NCBI GenBank assembly: GCA_039881145.1
Contig: JAYKKI010000095.1
Span: 4,425,501-4,489,500 of the forward strand
From: Druceiella hillmani
Lineage: Eukaryota > Arthropoda > Insecta > Lepidoptera > Hepialidae
DNA: 64,000 bases
Reading direction: 5' to 3'
Position 1 is the stretch's first letter. Every line of letters starts with the position of its first letter. This document shows, piece by piece, positions 13,130 to 24,790 of the stretch. Both the position numbers and the translations under genes were made by a program. The notes under the pieces are model-generated. The model saw nothing but the letters and a program-made list of their open reading frames with translations. It was not told the origin of the DNA and searched no databases.

Positions 13130-13800
13130 AATTTGAAGCTTGTAACTTTCTGTATCAAAGTTATCACATAAATTGCGCATCTTCGTAAGCCTGGCCTGGA
13201 TTATTGAACTGCTCAACATTTTTATATTTTAACTTGGAACTGAAAATCACTTCATCACTTTCATTCCCGAATAAGTAGGTCTTCGTAGTTTTTTTTATCA
13301 TAGGGTTATGCAAAAATGCATTACTATTATAGTTACGTGAGATGGAATAACTTGAAAGTAGTAAAACTCTTCAGATGTGGGTCTCAATCCGAGCGGTTCT
13401 CTGATCGCCGTATAATTTTGAAGAGTTCATTATGAAATAGATTTTACAAGAACTGTCAAAGCAATAGAACTTTGAATCGGATACGAAATCTGAGACAGAT
13501 CATATACTTCGCGAAGAGAGATGTCATTCATACCACATCACTGAAGATTAAGACAGAAAAGTAGGATTTCGTCAGAAAACGTTGAAAAGCTAAGAGGAAA
13601 TTGAAAAATGTTTAATTTTCCTCTTGGTTCCCAATTTTCAAGAATAATATTTCATGTTTTTATGGTTTGGGCTACTAAACAGGCAATTAATTGAAATCTT
13701 TCGAATATCAGCTTTAAAAGGAAAGGTTAAATATACTTTTTAAGACGCAACCTAACTAAATTTCTAGAAGACGGTACCGAACCACAAACTCTTGAGACTG
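13130..13800. other. unassigned intronic stretch, less AT-rich
   Basis: It contains GTGGGTCTCAATCCGAGCGG and GGATACGAAATCTGAGACAG and reads through broken frames on both strands. It may be a decayed transposon body, but I recognise no domain. Confidence 0.25.
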
Positions 13801-13850
13801 TCAGAAAGTTCAACCTAAAATATACCAAAAAGTTATTTATTATTATTTAC

Positions 13851-15825
13851 TTTAGTATCTTTATGCTACGTAAGAATTAAGCAAAAGGTACGTAAATTGC
13901 GTAAAACTTAAAATAATGGTGAGTATTAAAATTTACGATTTCTGTTTAATTGGGTTGTTAAAAGATGGTTGTTCTGACGTGGTTCGAGAATATATTATAG
14001 TATCTTTATTATTATCTGATAGTATTTTAACTATGTTGTAAATATTTAATGGCAATAAATATTATGTAATAATATTTATAGTTAATAACTTTCATATTTT
14101 GTTACAAGACCTAACGATTCGAGAATTTACTTTCCATAATATTAATAATAATCATTATTTTGCGCAGAGTTTGTAAGGAATATTTGCGTCATTAAATTAG
14201 TTATGAACTAATCAGTAAAATTGGCAATAAACTTTCAATTCAGATGCATTGATTTTTATATAAATTTAATTCTTAGGATTCTGTACCTTAAAAGGAAAAC
14301 GGTACACTTATAGGATAATTAACGTATCTATAGGAACCTCTTCACGTAAATTTTAAAATTTCGCACAGTAGTAAAATATATTAATTCGCACATATCAATA
14401 CATATCAATAGCTAAAGCTCAAACATATTTATTTGGAAATTTTGAGGAGGACCTATTAAGTACCTGGATTTTTCTTAATTCCGTATATAGGGTGTTGTTT
14501 GAATGGGATAATTATGAGGATCTCAAGAACCTTTTTTTAAATAATATATATTATAATATACATTAGAATACTATAAGAATGACTGTCAAGGAATACGCTA
14601 TAGTATTCCTTGATAGTCATCGCTATAGTATTCCTATTTTTTTCATAATTTAAGCTTGAATAGTTTCAGAAACAAGAAGGGAAACATATTTTTTTTCTGT
14701 TTATTTTTCTGCATGCCCCCAAAGATATGATAAATAAAATTAATAAAATTCTATAAAACAATAATAAAGATACTATAACATATTCTCGAACCACGTCAGA
14801 TTTAACAACCATCTTTTAACAATCCAATTAAACAGAAATCGTAAATTTTAATACTAACCATTATTTTAAGTTTTACGCAATTTACATACCTTGTGCCTAA
14901 TGGTTATGTAGCATAAAAATACTAAATTGAATATTATCGTTATTTTCTAAACATTTAAAATAATATATTAGTAGAATCCAATTAAATAAACTAAAAAAAA
15001 TAAACCAAGTACCTAAATGGCTGTCGAAGCAGCCAAGTTAAAAGAAAACTTTCCTAGACGAAAAGTCTGACTTCAACACATAGATACAGAAAATACACCC
15101 TTAATTTCGTAATAGTAATAGCAAATAAAGAAACCCATCCAGAAGTAAAAATTTCTTCAATACATGTGATTCTTATGTTTCTGTGAAACTACCCTCAGTA
15201 AATGTAACATTACGCAGCTTCTATAACTTTACATAGTGTGAAAGAAACGCAAATAATAACAATTTACAAAAGTGGTGATATGCAAACTTTGCTTAGAGAT
15301 GTCAATAGTGGCTTAATTTAAAAGTGTTTACATACGCAATTTAAGAGAAAAGTTGGTTAAATGTATTTTTATCACCTTTTTTTTATTACGCAATTTAAGA
15401 GAAAAGTTGGTTAAATACGCAATTTAAATGTATTTTTATCATCTTTTTTTCATTAGTGTTAATTTAGTTTGAAGCAAAATCATATAATATCTATCCTCAT
15501 GAGTTACAGCCTAACTCGTTGTTAATGTGTAACTTTTATTTTTGTAAATGGATCTTTGTATAGTAATTTATTTTTTGTCGGGGAAAAATTATATATTATT
15601 GCATATTTCCAGATTTAAGATATCGGTTCCTGTCTAAAAACACATTGAAAATAAAATTATTTTTAATAATTTTATTTATCATGTCTTTGGGGGCATGCAG
15701 AAAAATATACAGAAAAAATATGTTACCCCTTCTTATTTCTGAAACTATTCAAGCTTAAATTATGAAAAAAGTAGGAATACTACAGCGATGACTGTCAAGG
15801 AATACTATAGCGATGGCTGTCAATT
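13851..15825. repeat. two interlocking inverted repeats (nested copy inserted in its own reverse)
   Basis: Arm A (13851-14031) is the reverse complement of A' (14752-14927): both carry GTAAAACTTAAAATAATGGT and its complement, and the GTGGTTCGAGAATAT block. Arm B (14581-14745) is the reverse complement of B' (15660-15825): TTGGGGGCATGCAGAAAAAT and its complement. The order A, B, A', B' means B-A' is a contiguous unit, and A and B' are the two halves of a second unit in the opposite orientation that has been split. Confidence 0.8.
15335..15450. repeat. short tandem duplication
   Basis: CGCAATTTAAGAGAAAAGTT followed by GGTTAAAT, then ATGTATTTTTATCA.CTTTTT, occurs twice in a row, the second copy with a small internal repeat of CGCAATTTAA. 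Confidence 0.85.
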
Positions 15826-15829
15826 TTTT

Positions 15830-17110
15830 AAATTATTCCCTGTGTTTTTACGTCTACGAAAGGCATATATATACATGCAATAGATTTACATTTGTCTATA
15901 TTCAAAGTAGATTTTCTCAAAAATGATGCAACGTAAAAACTTGAAAGTTAGCATATTAATGAATTTTATTAATCCATATGTTCTACATCATCAGCCTTTT
16001 TAAAATATTGGTATAACAATTAAAGAGGAGGTAAATAAAGGACCTAAAATTATTTTTGGCATTTTGTATATCATGTTTTTTTTCAAAATTTTAAATTGTG
16101 TATCTAAATAGATATTTTAAAAAATATTCAATAATATGGCATCAAACCCCCTTTTGTCCGAAATTACTGAGACAAAAATCATGAAAAAATATATTGATAA
16201 AATCTGAGTGGAAGATTGTAAAAAAACTTTAAGGATTATCCTAGGTCTTTTAATTATTGAAATATGTACTATGGTTTTACGTTGTAAAATATATAGTATA
16301 TAATACGTTTCATCATATTTATGTTGTGAAATATTTATATTGGTAAATGGTTTAATATAAATACTAAGAACGCTTAAATATTTATAAGTGCCCAAATGTA
16401 TGCGGAACTCTCGTACTGTGAGTTCTACTCATGCTTGGCAGGTTTTTTTTACTTTGAGTGGCATTAAAAATGACTAATGTTTAACGGTCTAAAAATTTGA
16501 CTTTAATACATTATGAGCGTAATATAATTTCGGATAATGAAAAAGAACTTTGGAAATATATTATGGTATGATAAGGCCCAACAATTTGATTTCTGGCATT
16601 TTGGAAGTGTTCTTACATATTTTGCTACCATTATTCCATATATCCAAAAGTAGAACAGTAGTTTCTTGAGAAAAAAAGGTCGATAAATAAGTTACATAAA
16701 CTTTTTTGAAAACAACTTTAAATATTTTGCCTTTATTTACAGATTAAAAACCTATTACTAACAATATAACATTTCACAATAATATTTTCGGAAAAATTAT
16801 ATAAAATTGTTTTACTAGTGAAAACGAATTGAAAAAAAACTCCGCATTAAAGATATAAATTGATGTAATAACATTAATAACATAAATACAGATAAATCAA
16901 ATTGTAACGTCTGTATTGGGTTTTTAAAATTTTCAGCTTTTAAATATTTACCCATTTGCATCCAATGTTTAAAAAATTATCTGCCCATCTGTCTGTCCGT
17001 CTATATAAATGTATTTAACTCTGAAACTACTGATTACGAGAGAATTTATCCAGAAACTGATATATTTTTGACTGTATATACATTTTATATTATATTCCAT
17101 AGTGCGGCAT
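15830..17110. other. AT-rich intronic stretch
   Basis: No gene or clear repeat. CTGTCTGTCCGTCTATATAA at 16990 resembles lepidopteran repeat tails, so part of it may be an old insertion. Confidence 0.5.
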
Positions 17111-17111
17111 C

Positions 17112-17360
17112 TATATTGTAGATGCGAAACCTTTAATTGATTGATTTTAAATGGTAATTTATATTTTTAATGTTATTATTATATATACGATTTCGCAGTG
17201 TCTAGATTGGCACTCCCTTATCTCTTACACGATATCTCATCAGTGACGCGTGAAGAGGTAGGGGAGTGCCAATCTAGACACTGCGAAATCGTATATAAAA
17301 TAATAACATTAAAAATATCAATTACCATTAGTCAATTAAAGGTTTCGCATCTACAATATA
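17112..17360. mobile_element. palindromic hairpin element just upstream of the OD2 exon
   Basis: Arms 17112-17217 and 17261-17360 are nearly perfect inverted copies: TATATTGTAGATGCGAAACC and its complement at the outer ends, CAGTGTCTAGATTGGCACTC and its complement at the inner ends. The loop is about 43 bases. It has no coding capacity and looks like a young foldback MITE, of a different family from element F. It ends 191 bp before the dsx OD2 exon, within that exon's upstream intron. Confidence 0.88.
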
Positions 17361-17551
17361 CAGTCATAAAACCATTGATTTTAACTAATAGGTTCATAAA
17401 AGATAGGTGTTTTCTTTAATTATTCAGACTAGTAGTTTTTTTTTAATTATTCGGAGCTAATATTTTTGTAAATCGGGCGTTGTAACTAATTTGCTTTGTG
17501 GTAGCGTTTCAATCGACTTTGCTAAAACGGGCAATTTTATTTTTATTTCAG

Positions 17552-17695
17552 ACGCACTACTCGAAAGCGTAGTAGAGAATTGTCATAAGCTCCTCGAGAA
17601 GTTCCATTACTCTTGGGAGATGATGCCGCTAGTCTATGTCATCCTCAAAGATGCTCGTAGCGACCTGGACGAGGCTTCCAGAAAAATTGACGAAG
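17552..17695 (+). CDS. dsx: doublesex: common C-terminal exon encoding the OD2 oligomerisation domain
   Basis: Doublesex is the DM-domain transcription factor at the bottom of the insect sex-determination cascade. OD2 is its C-terminal UBA-like dimerisation domain, shared by both sexes up to the sex-specific splice point. The frame reads ALLESVVENCHKLLEKF, then HYSWEMMPLVYVILKDARSD, then LDEASRKIDE. The WEMMPL, YVILKDA and EASR..I.E blocks are the signature of the Doublesex dimerisation domain as I know it from Drosophila and Bombyx. The exon is 144 nt. It is preceded by TTTTATTTCAG and followed by the donor GAAG/GTTCGT, and both ends are phase 1 (two bases complete the first codon, one base starts the last). 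The upstream part of the protein is outside the window. Nothing is broken in the exon. The donor joins in frame to exons at 18337 and 38683. Confidence 0.95.
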
Positions 17696-17714
17696 GTTCG
17701 TACTATTTACACCA

Positions 17715-18335
17715 ATATTTTAAAGCTACTTTTTGCATTTAACATAAATATAAATTTGATGTTATCATCTGTAATATTTGAGTGTATATCTTAGTAAGTA
17801 TTCTCTATAGTATATAGCTAATATAACATTAAAAAAGCGATGAGGTTAAATAATTAGTTTCCAATATATAAATTGGAATACTAAAAAGGCGCTGAGATAG
17901 ACACTATACGAGTACGTCACAAGTACGTATAATTTTCTGCGAGACTGTTTGATGTAGAAATTTAAAAGTTACCATTCCAACTACATATGTCATGTGCCAA
18001 TATTTTCATATCACATTTTGGGAAACAATTTTAAGAGGTAGTATAGATTGCAAATAATATTTTTCCTTCGTTTACTTTTAAATGGTGTACAATTTGTTTT
18101 TAATACATTTGTAGCTTACACCAACATGTTTAATCTATTTTTTGCATTTAATATAAACATATATTTAACGTTATCATCTGTAATATTTTGAGTGTATATC
18201 TTAGCAAGTATTTTCTATAGTAGATAGCTAATATAACATTAAAAAAGCGATAAGAGGTGGTATAGAATGCAAATAATATTTTTCCTTCGTTTACATTTAA
18301 AAAGTTTGGAATTTCTTTTTAATATATTTGTAGCA
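17715..18335. repeat. tandem duplication within the dsx intron
   Basis: GTTATCATCTGTAATATTTG, GAGTGTATATCTTAG and TAGCTAATATAACATTAAAA, then AAGCGAT, occur at 17760-17845 and again at 18171-18253. A second shared block (CAAATAATATTTTTCCTTCG) is at 18052 and 18270. The period is about 410 bp, with an internal deletion in the second copy. The second copy ends at the candidate exon at 18337. Confidence 0.85.
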
Positions 18336-18336
18336 G

Positions 18337-18407
18337 GATGTCTAAAGAAGCTTTTCGACGCAGCTCGACTACAAAAACTATCGGTTGGAAAAATCGGAAC
18401 AAAATAA
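18337..18407 (+). CDS. dsx: candidate alternative terminal exon of doublesex
   Basis: A 71-nt segment follows a proper acceptor (pyrimidine-rich run, then TTTGTAGCAG) and starts in exactly the phase left by the donor at 17695. Joined to the OD2 exon it continues ..KIDEGC, then LKKLFDAARLQKLSVGKIG, then TK and a TAA stop. The GC content and codon use are unlike the surrounding AT-rich intron. Two AATAAA signals lie 93-120 nt after the stop. The tail would be 23 residues, basic and able to form an amphipathic helix. The exon lies just after a duplicated intronic segment and is absent from the other copy of that segment. I do not recognise this tail from known Doublesex isoforms. It may be an undescribed short isoform or a chance open frame. 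The phase, acceptor, stop and polyadenylation signals together favour a real exon. Confidence 0.5.
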
Positions 18408-18499
18408 TGGAATGTTGGTAATTGTCATAAATAATGGAATGTTGGTAATCACATTGGTCTAAAATCGGTTTAAGCGTTATAAATATTTTGATTTCTGAA

Positions 18500-18527
18500 A
18501 ATAAATGTATTAATGATGGCGAATAAA
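18500..18527 (+). promoter_or_regulatory. two candidate polyadenylation signals (AATAAA)
   Basis: AATAAA occurs at 18500-18505 and 18522-18527, about 100 nt after the stop of the candidate terminal exon. That is a suitable place for ending a short dsx transcript. The hexamer is common in AT-rich DNA, so it supports the model only by position. Confidence 0.35.
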
Positions 18528-18601
18528 TAATGATTTATATTGGATGAACGTGTATATTATTCATACTGGTGAATTTGAAGTGTGTCTCTCTAAAAACGTG
18601 C

Positions 18602-19050
18602 AATTTTTTTTGAAGTTATACTTCTTTAGGCGCGTTATGAAAAAATAATGAGAGTGAAATTTTAAGATTCGTCACACAAAAGTTACAGTATGAAGTTGCA
18701 GCGGTTGCAGTCTCGAAACAAAAGCTATTGGCACCATCGTCGCCTCTGTTCACTGTTTTCATATTCATAGTATTTATCCACATGTTTCTAGTGACTACAT
18801 TCACACACGTGTTTTAGTTTCATATAAGTGCGATTTATATATGTGCTGATAAATTATATTCAGTAGTGATTTAAATTCAATATTTTGATTAATATATTTA
18901 CTATTCGTAAATATTAGTGAAAAAATTGTGTTTATAGACTTTTTCAAGTGCTCCAATATAATTGAGGTTATCTATTCGTATGTATTATTTAATGATGCCA
19001 AAGAAGTATAACTTCTCACGCGCGTACATAAGTACACGCACCCTTTTTTA
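18602..19050. mobile_element. short inverted-end element M, copy 1
   Basis: The left end GAAGTTATACTTCTTT and right end AAAGAAGTATAACTTC are inverted copies. The body contains GAAGTTGCAGCGGTTGCAGT, CTCGAAACAAAAGCTATTGG and CACCATCGTCGCCTCTGTTC. The right end continues CTCACGCGCGTACATAAGTA before the flank. The second copy, at 39605-39898, is shorter. No transposase. It lies about 195 bp after the stop of the candidate exon at 18337-18407. Confidence 0.88.
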
Positions 19051-19316
19051 TTGAAGTCGCACAGTAGTCATTGAGTTTTTCAGAAATGACCGAGAATTGT
19101 CATATAGTTCTTCAACATTTTCTACTCAGTTTGACGCGCAGAATCACCTTTGTGAATAATAGACACGTTCTTTGTTATACCCTATTTTATCCTCATGTAT
19201 ACAAAATATTTGTATTCAATTGTTTATTTATTTACTTATTTATTTACATACAGTTCAGTAACGACAACTTCGCATTTCAATAACGACAACATGACAATTA
19301 AGTAAATGCAGTTACT

Positions 19317-20900
19317 TTAGAACACATAACTGTGACACACCTCAACAAATTTATTTTCACTCGTCACAAACATGTCACTCTCTGGTGCAATCGTGATCAG
19401 GCAATTTACCAGTTGTGTACCCTGAAAAAGTGGAAAATTTTGATATAACTTGATTCTAGATGCCGGTATAGCAAACATATCAGGATTACAGTAGCGCAGG
19501 TAGTTATCAGGTACGAAGGGCGGGAGCATTTTTCAATAAATTAGGACGTAAAACTTTTCCATTTAATTACGGAAAAATAAATTTCCAGAAAGATATTTCT
19601 CTCCTGTGCTTTAGTGTATAGAAACTCAGCATACCCAAAAAAAAAATCAACAACAAACGTAAAAAGGAAGTAATGATATCGTCGCATGTACAAATAGAAA
19701 CGTTTTTTGGACACGTTCAATCATCAGAGTGTATTCAGTTTCATGTGGGCTCTAAGTGATATAGATGGCTGATGACTTACTTTGCTCTAAATTTAAATAT
19801 AATAGGTTATTTGAAGAAAAACGCCGGAAGTCCTTACGCAACGCAATCCAAGCCTTTTGAATGACTTTTTCGTTACATCCGCCAAATGACCATGAAAAGT
19901 CAGGCGGGAATCGAATTGAACTATTGAGTTAACTACTCCAACACAACGTCGGTATAAAGGTATTCCGCCAATGGTGTTTTCATAATTGAGAGCAGCGCAA
20001 GGTTGACTGTCGCTGATCACAAATCATTTGCTTGAATTGAGTCGTAGACAGCTCGTAACGCTCCACTCGAGAACAGCATCGATATCACGCTTGAGCAACT
20101 TGCAACCTGCTATATTTCAATAACCGAACAAATCCTAAAGTCATCCACAAATAAAAAGCAATTTTGGTTTTAGCGGCATTACTAATATAATTTACCAGGA
20201 TAATTAACATTAAAGCCCGATATTCGAACCCTGTCTGACTCCTTACCACGTGAAATAATTATAGATTTACTCATAAAGATCAGATATAAAATTATTAGAA
20301 GGTAATTACGTATGGTTTTCTGTCCACAAAATGCAAAGAAAAAAAAACATAAAAGTTGAAAAGAAAAATCGGTTTCGCCAAGACGGTTTTACAGGATCTC
20401 ATTATCTGTGCTCTCAAAAACTTTCTGGTAATCGAAATAGGCAACGTCCACTTGAAAATCGAGGTCAGCCTGATAGAAGATACTGTCGGCCAATTACGCG
20501 ACGTTCGTAACTATCGAGCGTCCAATACGAAATCCGTGTCAAACATCTAATTTTATAGCTCCAACAGATGTTATGATGTAACGAGAAATCGAATAATTTA
20601 CCCGATGTAGAGAGAATATCATCCGATCGATAGTTAGTTACTCCAGAAGCGTCAGTTGACAATGTCGTATTCAAGATGAGTTTTACAGTTTCAGTGAAAA
20701 CAGCTTTGAGTGTAACTCCAGGTAAGTCATAGGGTTATAATTACCCCATGAGCATGAAGAAAGGAAGTTCTAAGTCGCTATTACTAATCTACGTGACGTC
20801 AACGATGACTCCATTACGGTAGTAAGGCGCTGCCGATGCAAAGTCAAATCAAGAAATGTTTGAGCCGTACACCGACCAGAAATGCTTATTGAAAGTCCCA
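19317..20900 (-). pseudogene. decayed LINE (non-LTR retrotransposon) reverse transcriptase, C-terminal part
   Basis: Read on the minus strand with several frameshifts and stops, it shows the order of a Jockey/CR1-like polymerase. First comes an NYR-type block near 20640 (GVTNYRSDDILSTSGKLFDF). Then the SGVRQGS block near 20245, a divergent form of SGVPQGS. Then the catalytic (Y)VDD region near 20150, where the frame is shifted. Then IGGIPL...SRLTFHGHLADVTKKSFKRLG (19945-19840). Then a thumb-like MIERVQKRF near 19725, and a C-terminal F.IPASRIKLYQNFPLF.G (about 19480). The enzyme would have copied the element's RNA at the target site; here it is dead. The 5' part and the endonuclease are missing. 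Confidence 0.8.
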
Positions 20901-22240
20901 GCCCTCGCCAGAGGTCAATATAATTGCCTTTTCTGCAATTTTTGTTTATTTATCAAGTTATTATAAAAATGGCATAAATCGGTTTATGAGAAATCTACAC
21001 ATTAAAGTAGCATGTGTATCACACGTTACAGATATAGTTTACGTCTATGCTTCGATGCAATTATTATGTACTTATACAACGCTATGGAATACTCATCACA
21101 TTTGTTTGGTTATTTAATTACATACAACAAGATGTGATTTGTGAGACGAAAATTTAATAACAGTTTTATACATTTTTTTTAAGCAAGATACCGGCGACAG
21201 TAATTATTTATGAAATTACAGATAAAGAGTTAAAATCAAAGATTACAACCTTATCAGTACAGTAATATCGTTCAGTCGTTGTATTTAATAATTATATTTT
21301 AGTAAATACAAAAATATTTAAAAATTGGCTTCCGACGATGAAAATGAATTCCATTGTACCAATTATTCATTAAGAAATTGCTGAGAAAGTAACTTCAGTG
21401 GTGATTAATTTTTATTACCAAGAAAACCTTATCAGTACATGAAATTTTTTAAATTCTCAATTACTTTAAAAGAATTACTTGCTTTAATATACCGTCCTCA
21501 AATGCAATAAACTATGCCCAATGGACATTGCTGAAACCTTAACGACGAGTAATTACGATATCAAATTCACATAGCGGAATTAATTAAAGTTGATTTGTAA
21601 TTAATTTCATTTAGTTCCATGAACAAGGCCGTCAGAGAGTTGCAATTATGTATCGATAAAAAAGTACACAGTCGGTGAGCATTGTTCACTATACATCGAT
21701 AATTGATTCTCCGCACGCACTACTTGTAAAAGAGACGTACGTCGAAAGTTTCTCGGTATGCGTATACTTATATGAATGAATGGATAGATGTTTAACTCAT
21801 TGAATACTAAATTGTTAAAATAATATATATTACTAGTATATAAAAAAAATGTTTATCTACTAATACATATTACTAGATAAAATTTTTTTTATATACTATT
21901 TCTTTATTCATCACGTTAAAAAGTATTGAGAGCCGACTTGGCATGGGTTTTGTTGTTATTATGCTAGTACACAATACACGAAAGCCCGTGCTCATAATCA
22001 TGTTTATTTAAAAACGCTGTCATAAAATTTAAACGAATAATTTGAAAACTAGAGTAGACACGGGGTATCTGATCTACATAAGTTTAGGAAGATTAATATA
22101 TAAAATTAAATGTGATAAGATTTAAAGCGGTTTTCCAGAACAAGCTATACAAAATTTAGATGCAAAATTATTTTTTTTGAACAGTGAAACGTTTGTTATG
22201 GATTTCATTTAATGTAAATTATCGTAGGCTTTACTGTAAA
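20900..22240. other. intronic stretch, mostly featureless
   Basis: AT-rich. The part at 21620-21780 is less AT-rich and holds ATCGATAATTGATTCTCCGC and a nearby TATCGATAA, possible homeodomain-type sites. A near-palindrome of TATATTACTAGTATATAAAA with its relatives lies around 21825-21895. No gene is seen. Confidence 0.4.
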
Positions 22241-22245
22241 TTTTT

Positions 22246-22600
22246 GGAACGAAGTTCCTTATCGCGCGTTGCTAAAGGGGGCTAGACGGAAAAAATTAAG
22301 ACCAAAAGTTGTAACGACACTTTTTGTCATAGTTGCTAGCGGGCGCGCTGCAAGCCGTGCGGCGTGCGCGTGTTTCTGTGTCTGTCTCTCTCTCTCATAG
22401 AAAGCGAGCCAGTTATTTTCGTTTCGTCTTTCTATTTCGCATTGAACAGTGTGGTGTCGCGACGATTATTTTTGTTGAGTGTATACAGGTTTTTTGTACA
22501 TAGTAAATAATAAAAAATAATAACAATAATTATTATAACTTAAAAGAAATAAAATTTTATTACAATTCCTTCACTAATTAATCGAAAGGAACTTCGTTCC
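22246..22600. mobile_element. short element with 15-bp inverted ends
   Basis: GGAACGAAGTTCCTT at the left and AAGGAACTTCGTTCC at the right are exact inverted copies. The interior is GC-rich in its first half (GCGGGCGCGCTGCAAGCCGT) and AT-rich in the second. The right flank TGTCCCTTGACACC is often seen beside such ends in Lepidoptera. No coding capacity and no clear target duplication. Confidence 0.65.
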
Positions 22601-22812
22601 ATCCGGGTGTCCCTTGACACCTCTCAAGTTTTTTTTAAACAGAAAAATTTTGCCATACAATGTTTTTATGTATCGACAGCTATTTAAGCAGGGCATGTTA
22701 AAATATCTCTCCGACGAATGCTTTTTCGACTTCATACATAATTGGGTAATTTTCCCAAAATATTCATACATTACACATTTAAGTTTTCTCCTGATTTTAT
22801 GGATAGATATCA

Positions 22813-22938
<126 letters not shown>

Positions 22939-23084
22939 ATTTATAAATAAAGATTGAAATAAAATTAGTTCAGTAGTTATTGAGAAAACCACGTATATAC
23001 AGATAGACAGACGCGGTGCGGAACTTTGGTAATAATATGTATTGCTAAAGAGTTTTTGTTGCTTTATCTTTCTGATAATTACTT

Positions 23085-23315
23085 GAGATATTGAAAGTGA
23101 CACGACGAACAAACATTGCTTGATGCACAACAAAACAAAATAACCTATAAAAACGCGTCTTCTGTTATCCATAGATAAAGTACAGAGTTGTCATCGCCGA
23201 CAAAATAGATCCGTCCTTTTCTTTGTGCTCGTAAAGTGATATGATGTTATTATTTTCTCTCAAGCCAACAATAAATAGCGTTACTTTAACAAACAATAAC
23301 GGTTAGAACAAAAAT
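23085..23315. mobile_element. dispersed repeat R1, copy 2
   Basis: Homologous to 6780-6995. It includes TTGAAAGTGACACGACGAAC, AAAAACGCGTCTTCTGTTA, and an extra GTCATCGCCGACAAAATAG segment missing from copy 1. Confidence 0.7.
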
Positions 23316-24309
23316 AGTGCGATACAAAGTGCCTATCTTTAAAGCGAACATTAAGATAAGTGAAGTGAATAATACAATATAGATCTGAATATCTTCCTAC
23401 TTTATTTTCATATAGCTAATATGATATAAAGGTTTAACACAGTATTGAAACCAGCGCAATTCGACTTTCTTCGTTGTTATTCATTACGCCCATATTCCAA
23501 AAGAATACTTTATACTAGATATGGTCGTTATAACGAGTAGATGTCCGTGACCGTGTAAAAAGTTTCACGAATAACGAAGTAAAATTAATTTAGCACCTAT
23601 CGGGAAATTTCCCGCGACGACTAAATTTGTTCAACGTATAGTGAACGTAACGTACCACTGTTTCTCACTGAAGTCTATATTAACTCATGCATGAATGAAA
23701 GAGACGAAATGTACGTATTTGACGCGTAATAAATAATAAACCAATTAGGGAATTGACAATTCACAGTCGCAAAAATAATATTATATTATTTTATACATTG
23801 ATGGAATGAATTCGAATTTTGATTTTACCACCAATGAATATTATTATAATTAATTTAGTTGCTTCCGTTCGTTATTTGTTACGTGCGGATTGTTTTTTTT
23901 ATAAGTTTCGTGGTCCAAAATTTCACAATTGTATACATAGCGTATAATAAGTTAATATATAGAGTAATATAGTGTATAATATATATTTATATATTGGTAA
24001 ATTTTAATTATTGTGTGAAATCATAAAACTAAATATTTATTCAACCACGTAGCGATACTAAGGTAGTTTATGGCTATATTTTAATTTGCAACCAAACAAA
24101 ATTGGGATATGTAATTTATGCAAAAAAACCTTTCTTATAAAATTGTTATTTTAAATTTAAACAAACATTTAAAGTATAAAGACCTCACCGGATTATTAGC
24201 TAATTATTGTTATCGTTAATAATTAACGTTTATTAAAACGCTTATTTTGCGTTACCTATAGACTATATATATTATGTAAATGGTAACATAATTTGATATA
24301 TTTAACATA

Positions 24310-24430
24310 TATTTACTGGCAGGCGATCCGAGCGCCTTCATCGGACGAAGTACAAATTTACGCAAATGGCCCGAGCGCCCGATATCAGTCGTAGAGCGTC
24401 GAATTTCGAATGGCTATGCAATGGCTAGCA
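24310..24430. promoter_or_regulatory. GC-richer island, candidate regulatory element
   Basis: It contains GGCGATCCGAGCGCCTTCAT, TCGGACGAAG and CCCGAGCGCCCGATATCAGT: repeated GAGCGCC words in an otherwise very AT-rich intron. There is no frame and no repeat ends. Confidence 0.25.
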
Positions 24431-24790
24431 ATATATATGAATGAAATATGACTTAATTTCTGTTTTACTATACTGAATAAATATTAAATCATGTTAATTA
24501 GCTTCTCACTGTTACTGTTTGGATAAAGCGACAAAATATATAATTGAAATCAGTCAACCGTCGTTCGTAAACTGTGCGGTTTGTTTAGTGAGATCTCTGT
24601 CGGAAATGGAATAATGGTACAAAATAATACGTATTTATTACAGATTATGATTATTTACTTTGCTATTTAAATATCTAACAATTAATATGATTTTCATGCA
24701 TCTAATTCTAGTACGCGTACACATTTTCGAGTGGTGGTAGCATTTAATTTCCAAGTAATTATAATTATAATATTGCATATTCACAGCAGG

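Larger units (their letters stand above)
1..17551 (+). other. dsx: dsx intron upstream of the OD2 exon (partial)
   Basis: No exon-like reading frame for the DM zinc-module domain, which every Doublesex protein carries at its N-terminus, is visible here, so that exon should lie left of the window. The stretch ends in a good acceptor (T-rich tract then CAG at 17549-17551). Its contents are listed separately: a 147-bp tandem array, several dispersed repeats, two foldback elements, nested inverted repeats and a hairpin element 191 bp before the exon. That it is intron is inferred from the gene model. Confidence 0.75.

Noticed and set aside
1..17551. DM-domain exon of dsx within the window
   Set aside because: No cysteine/histidine pattern of the DM module (CARC...H...CxC) could be found in any frame upstream of the OD2 exon.
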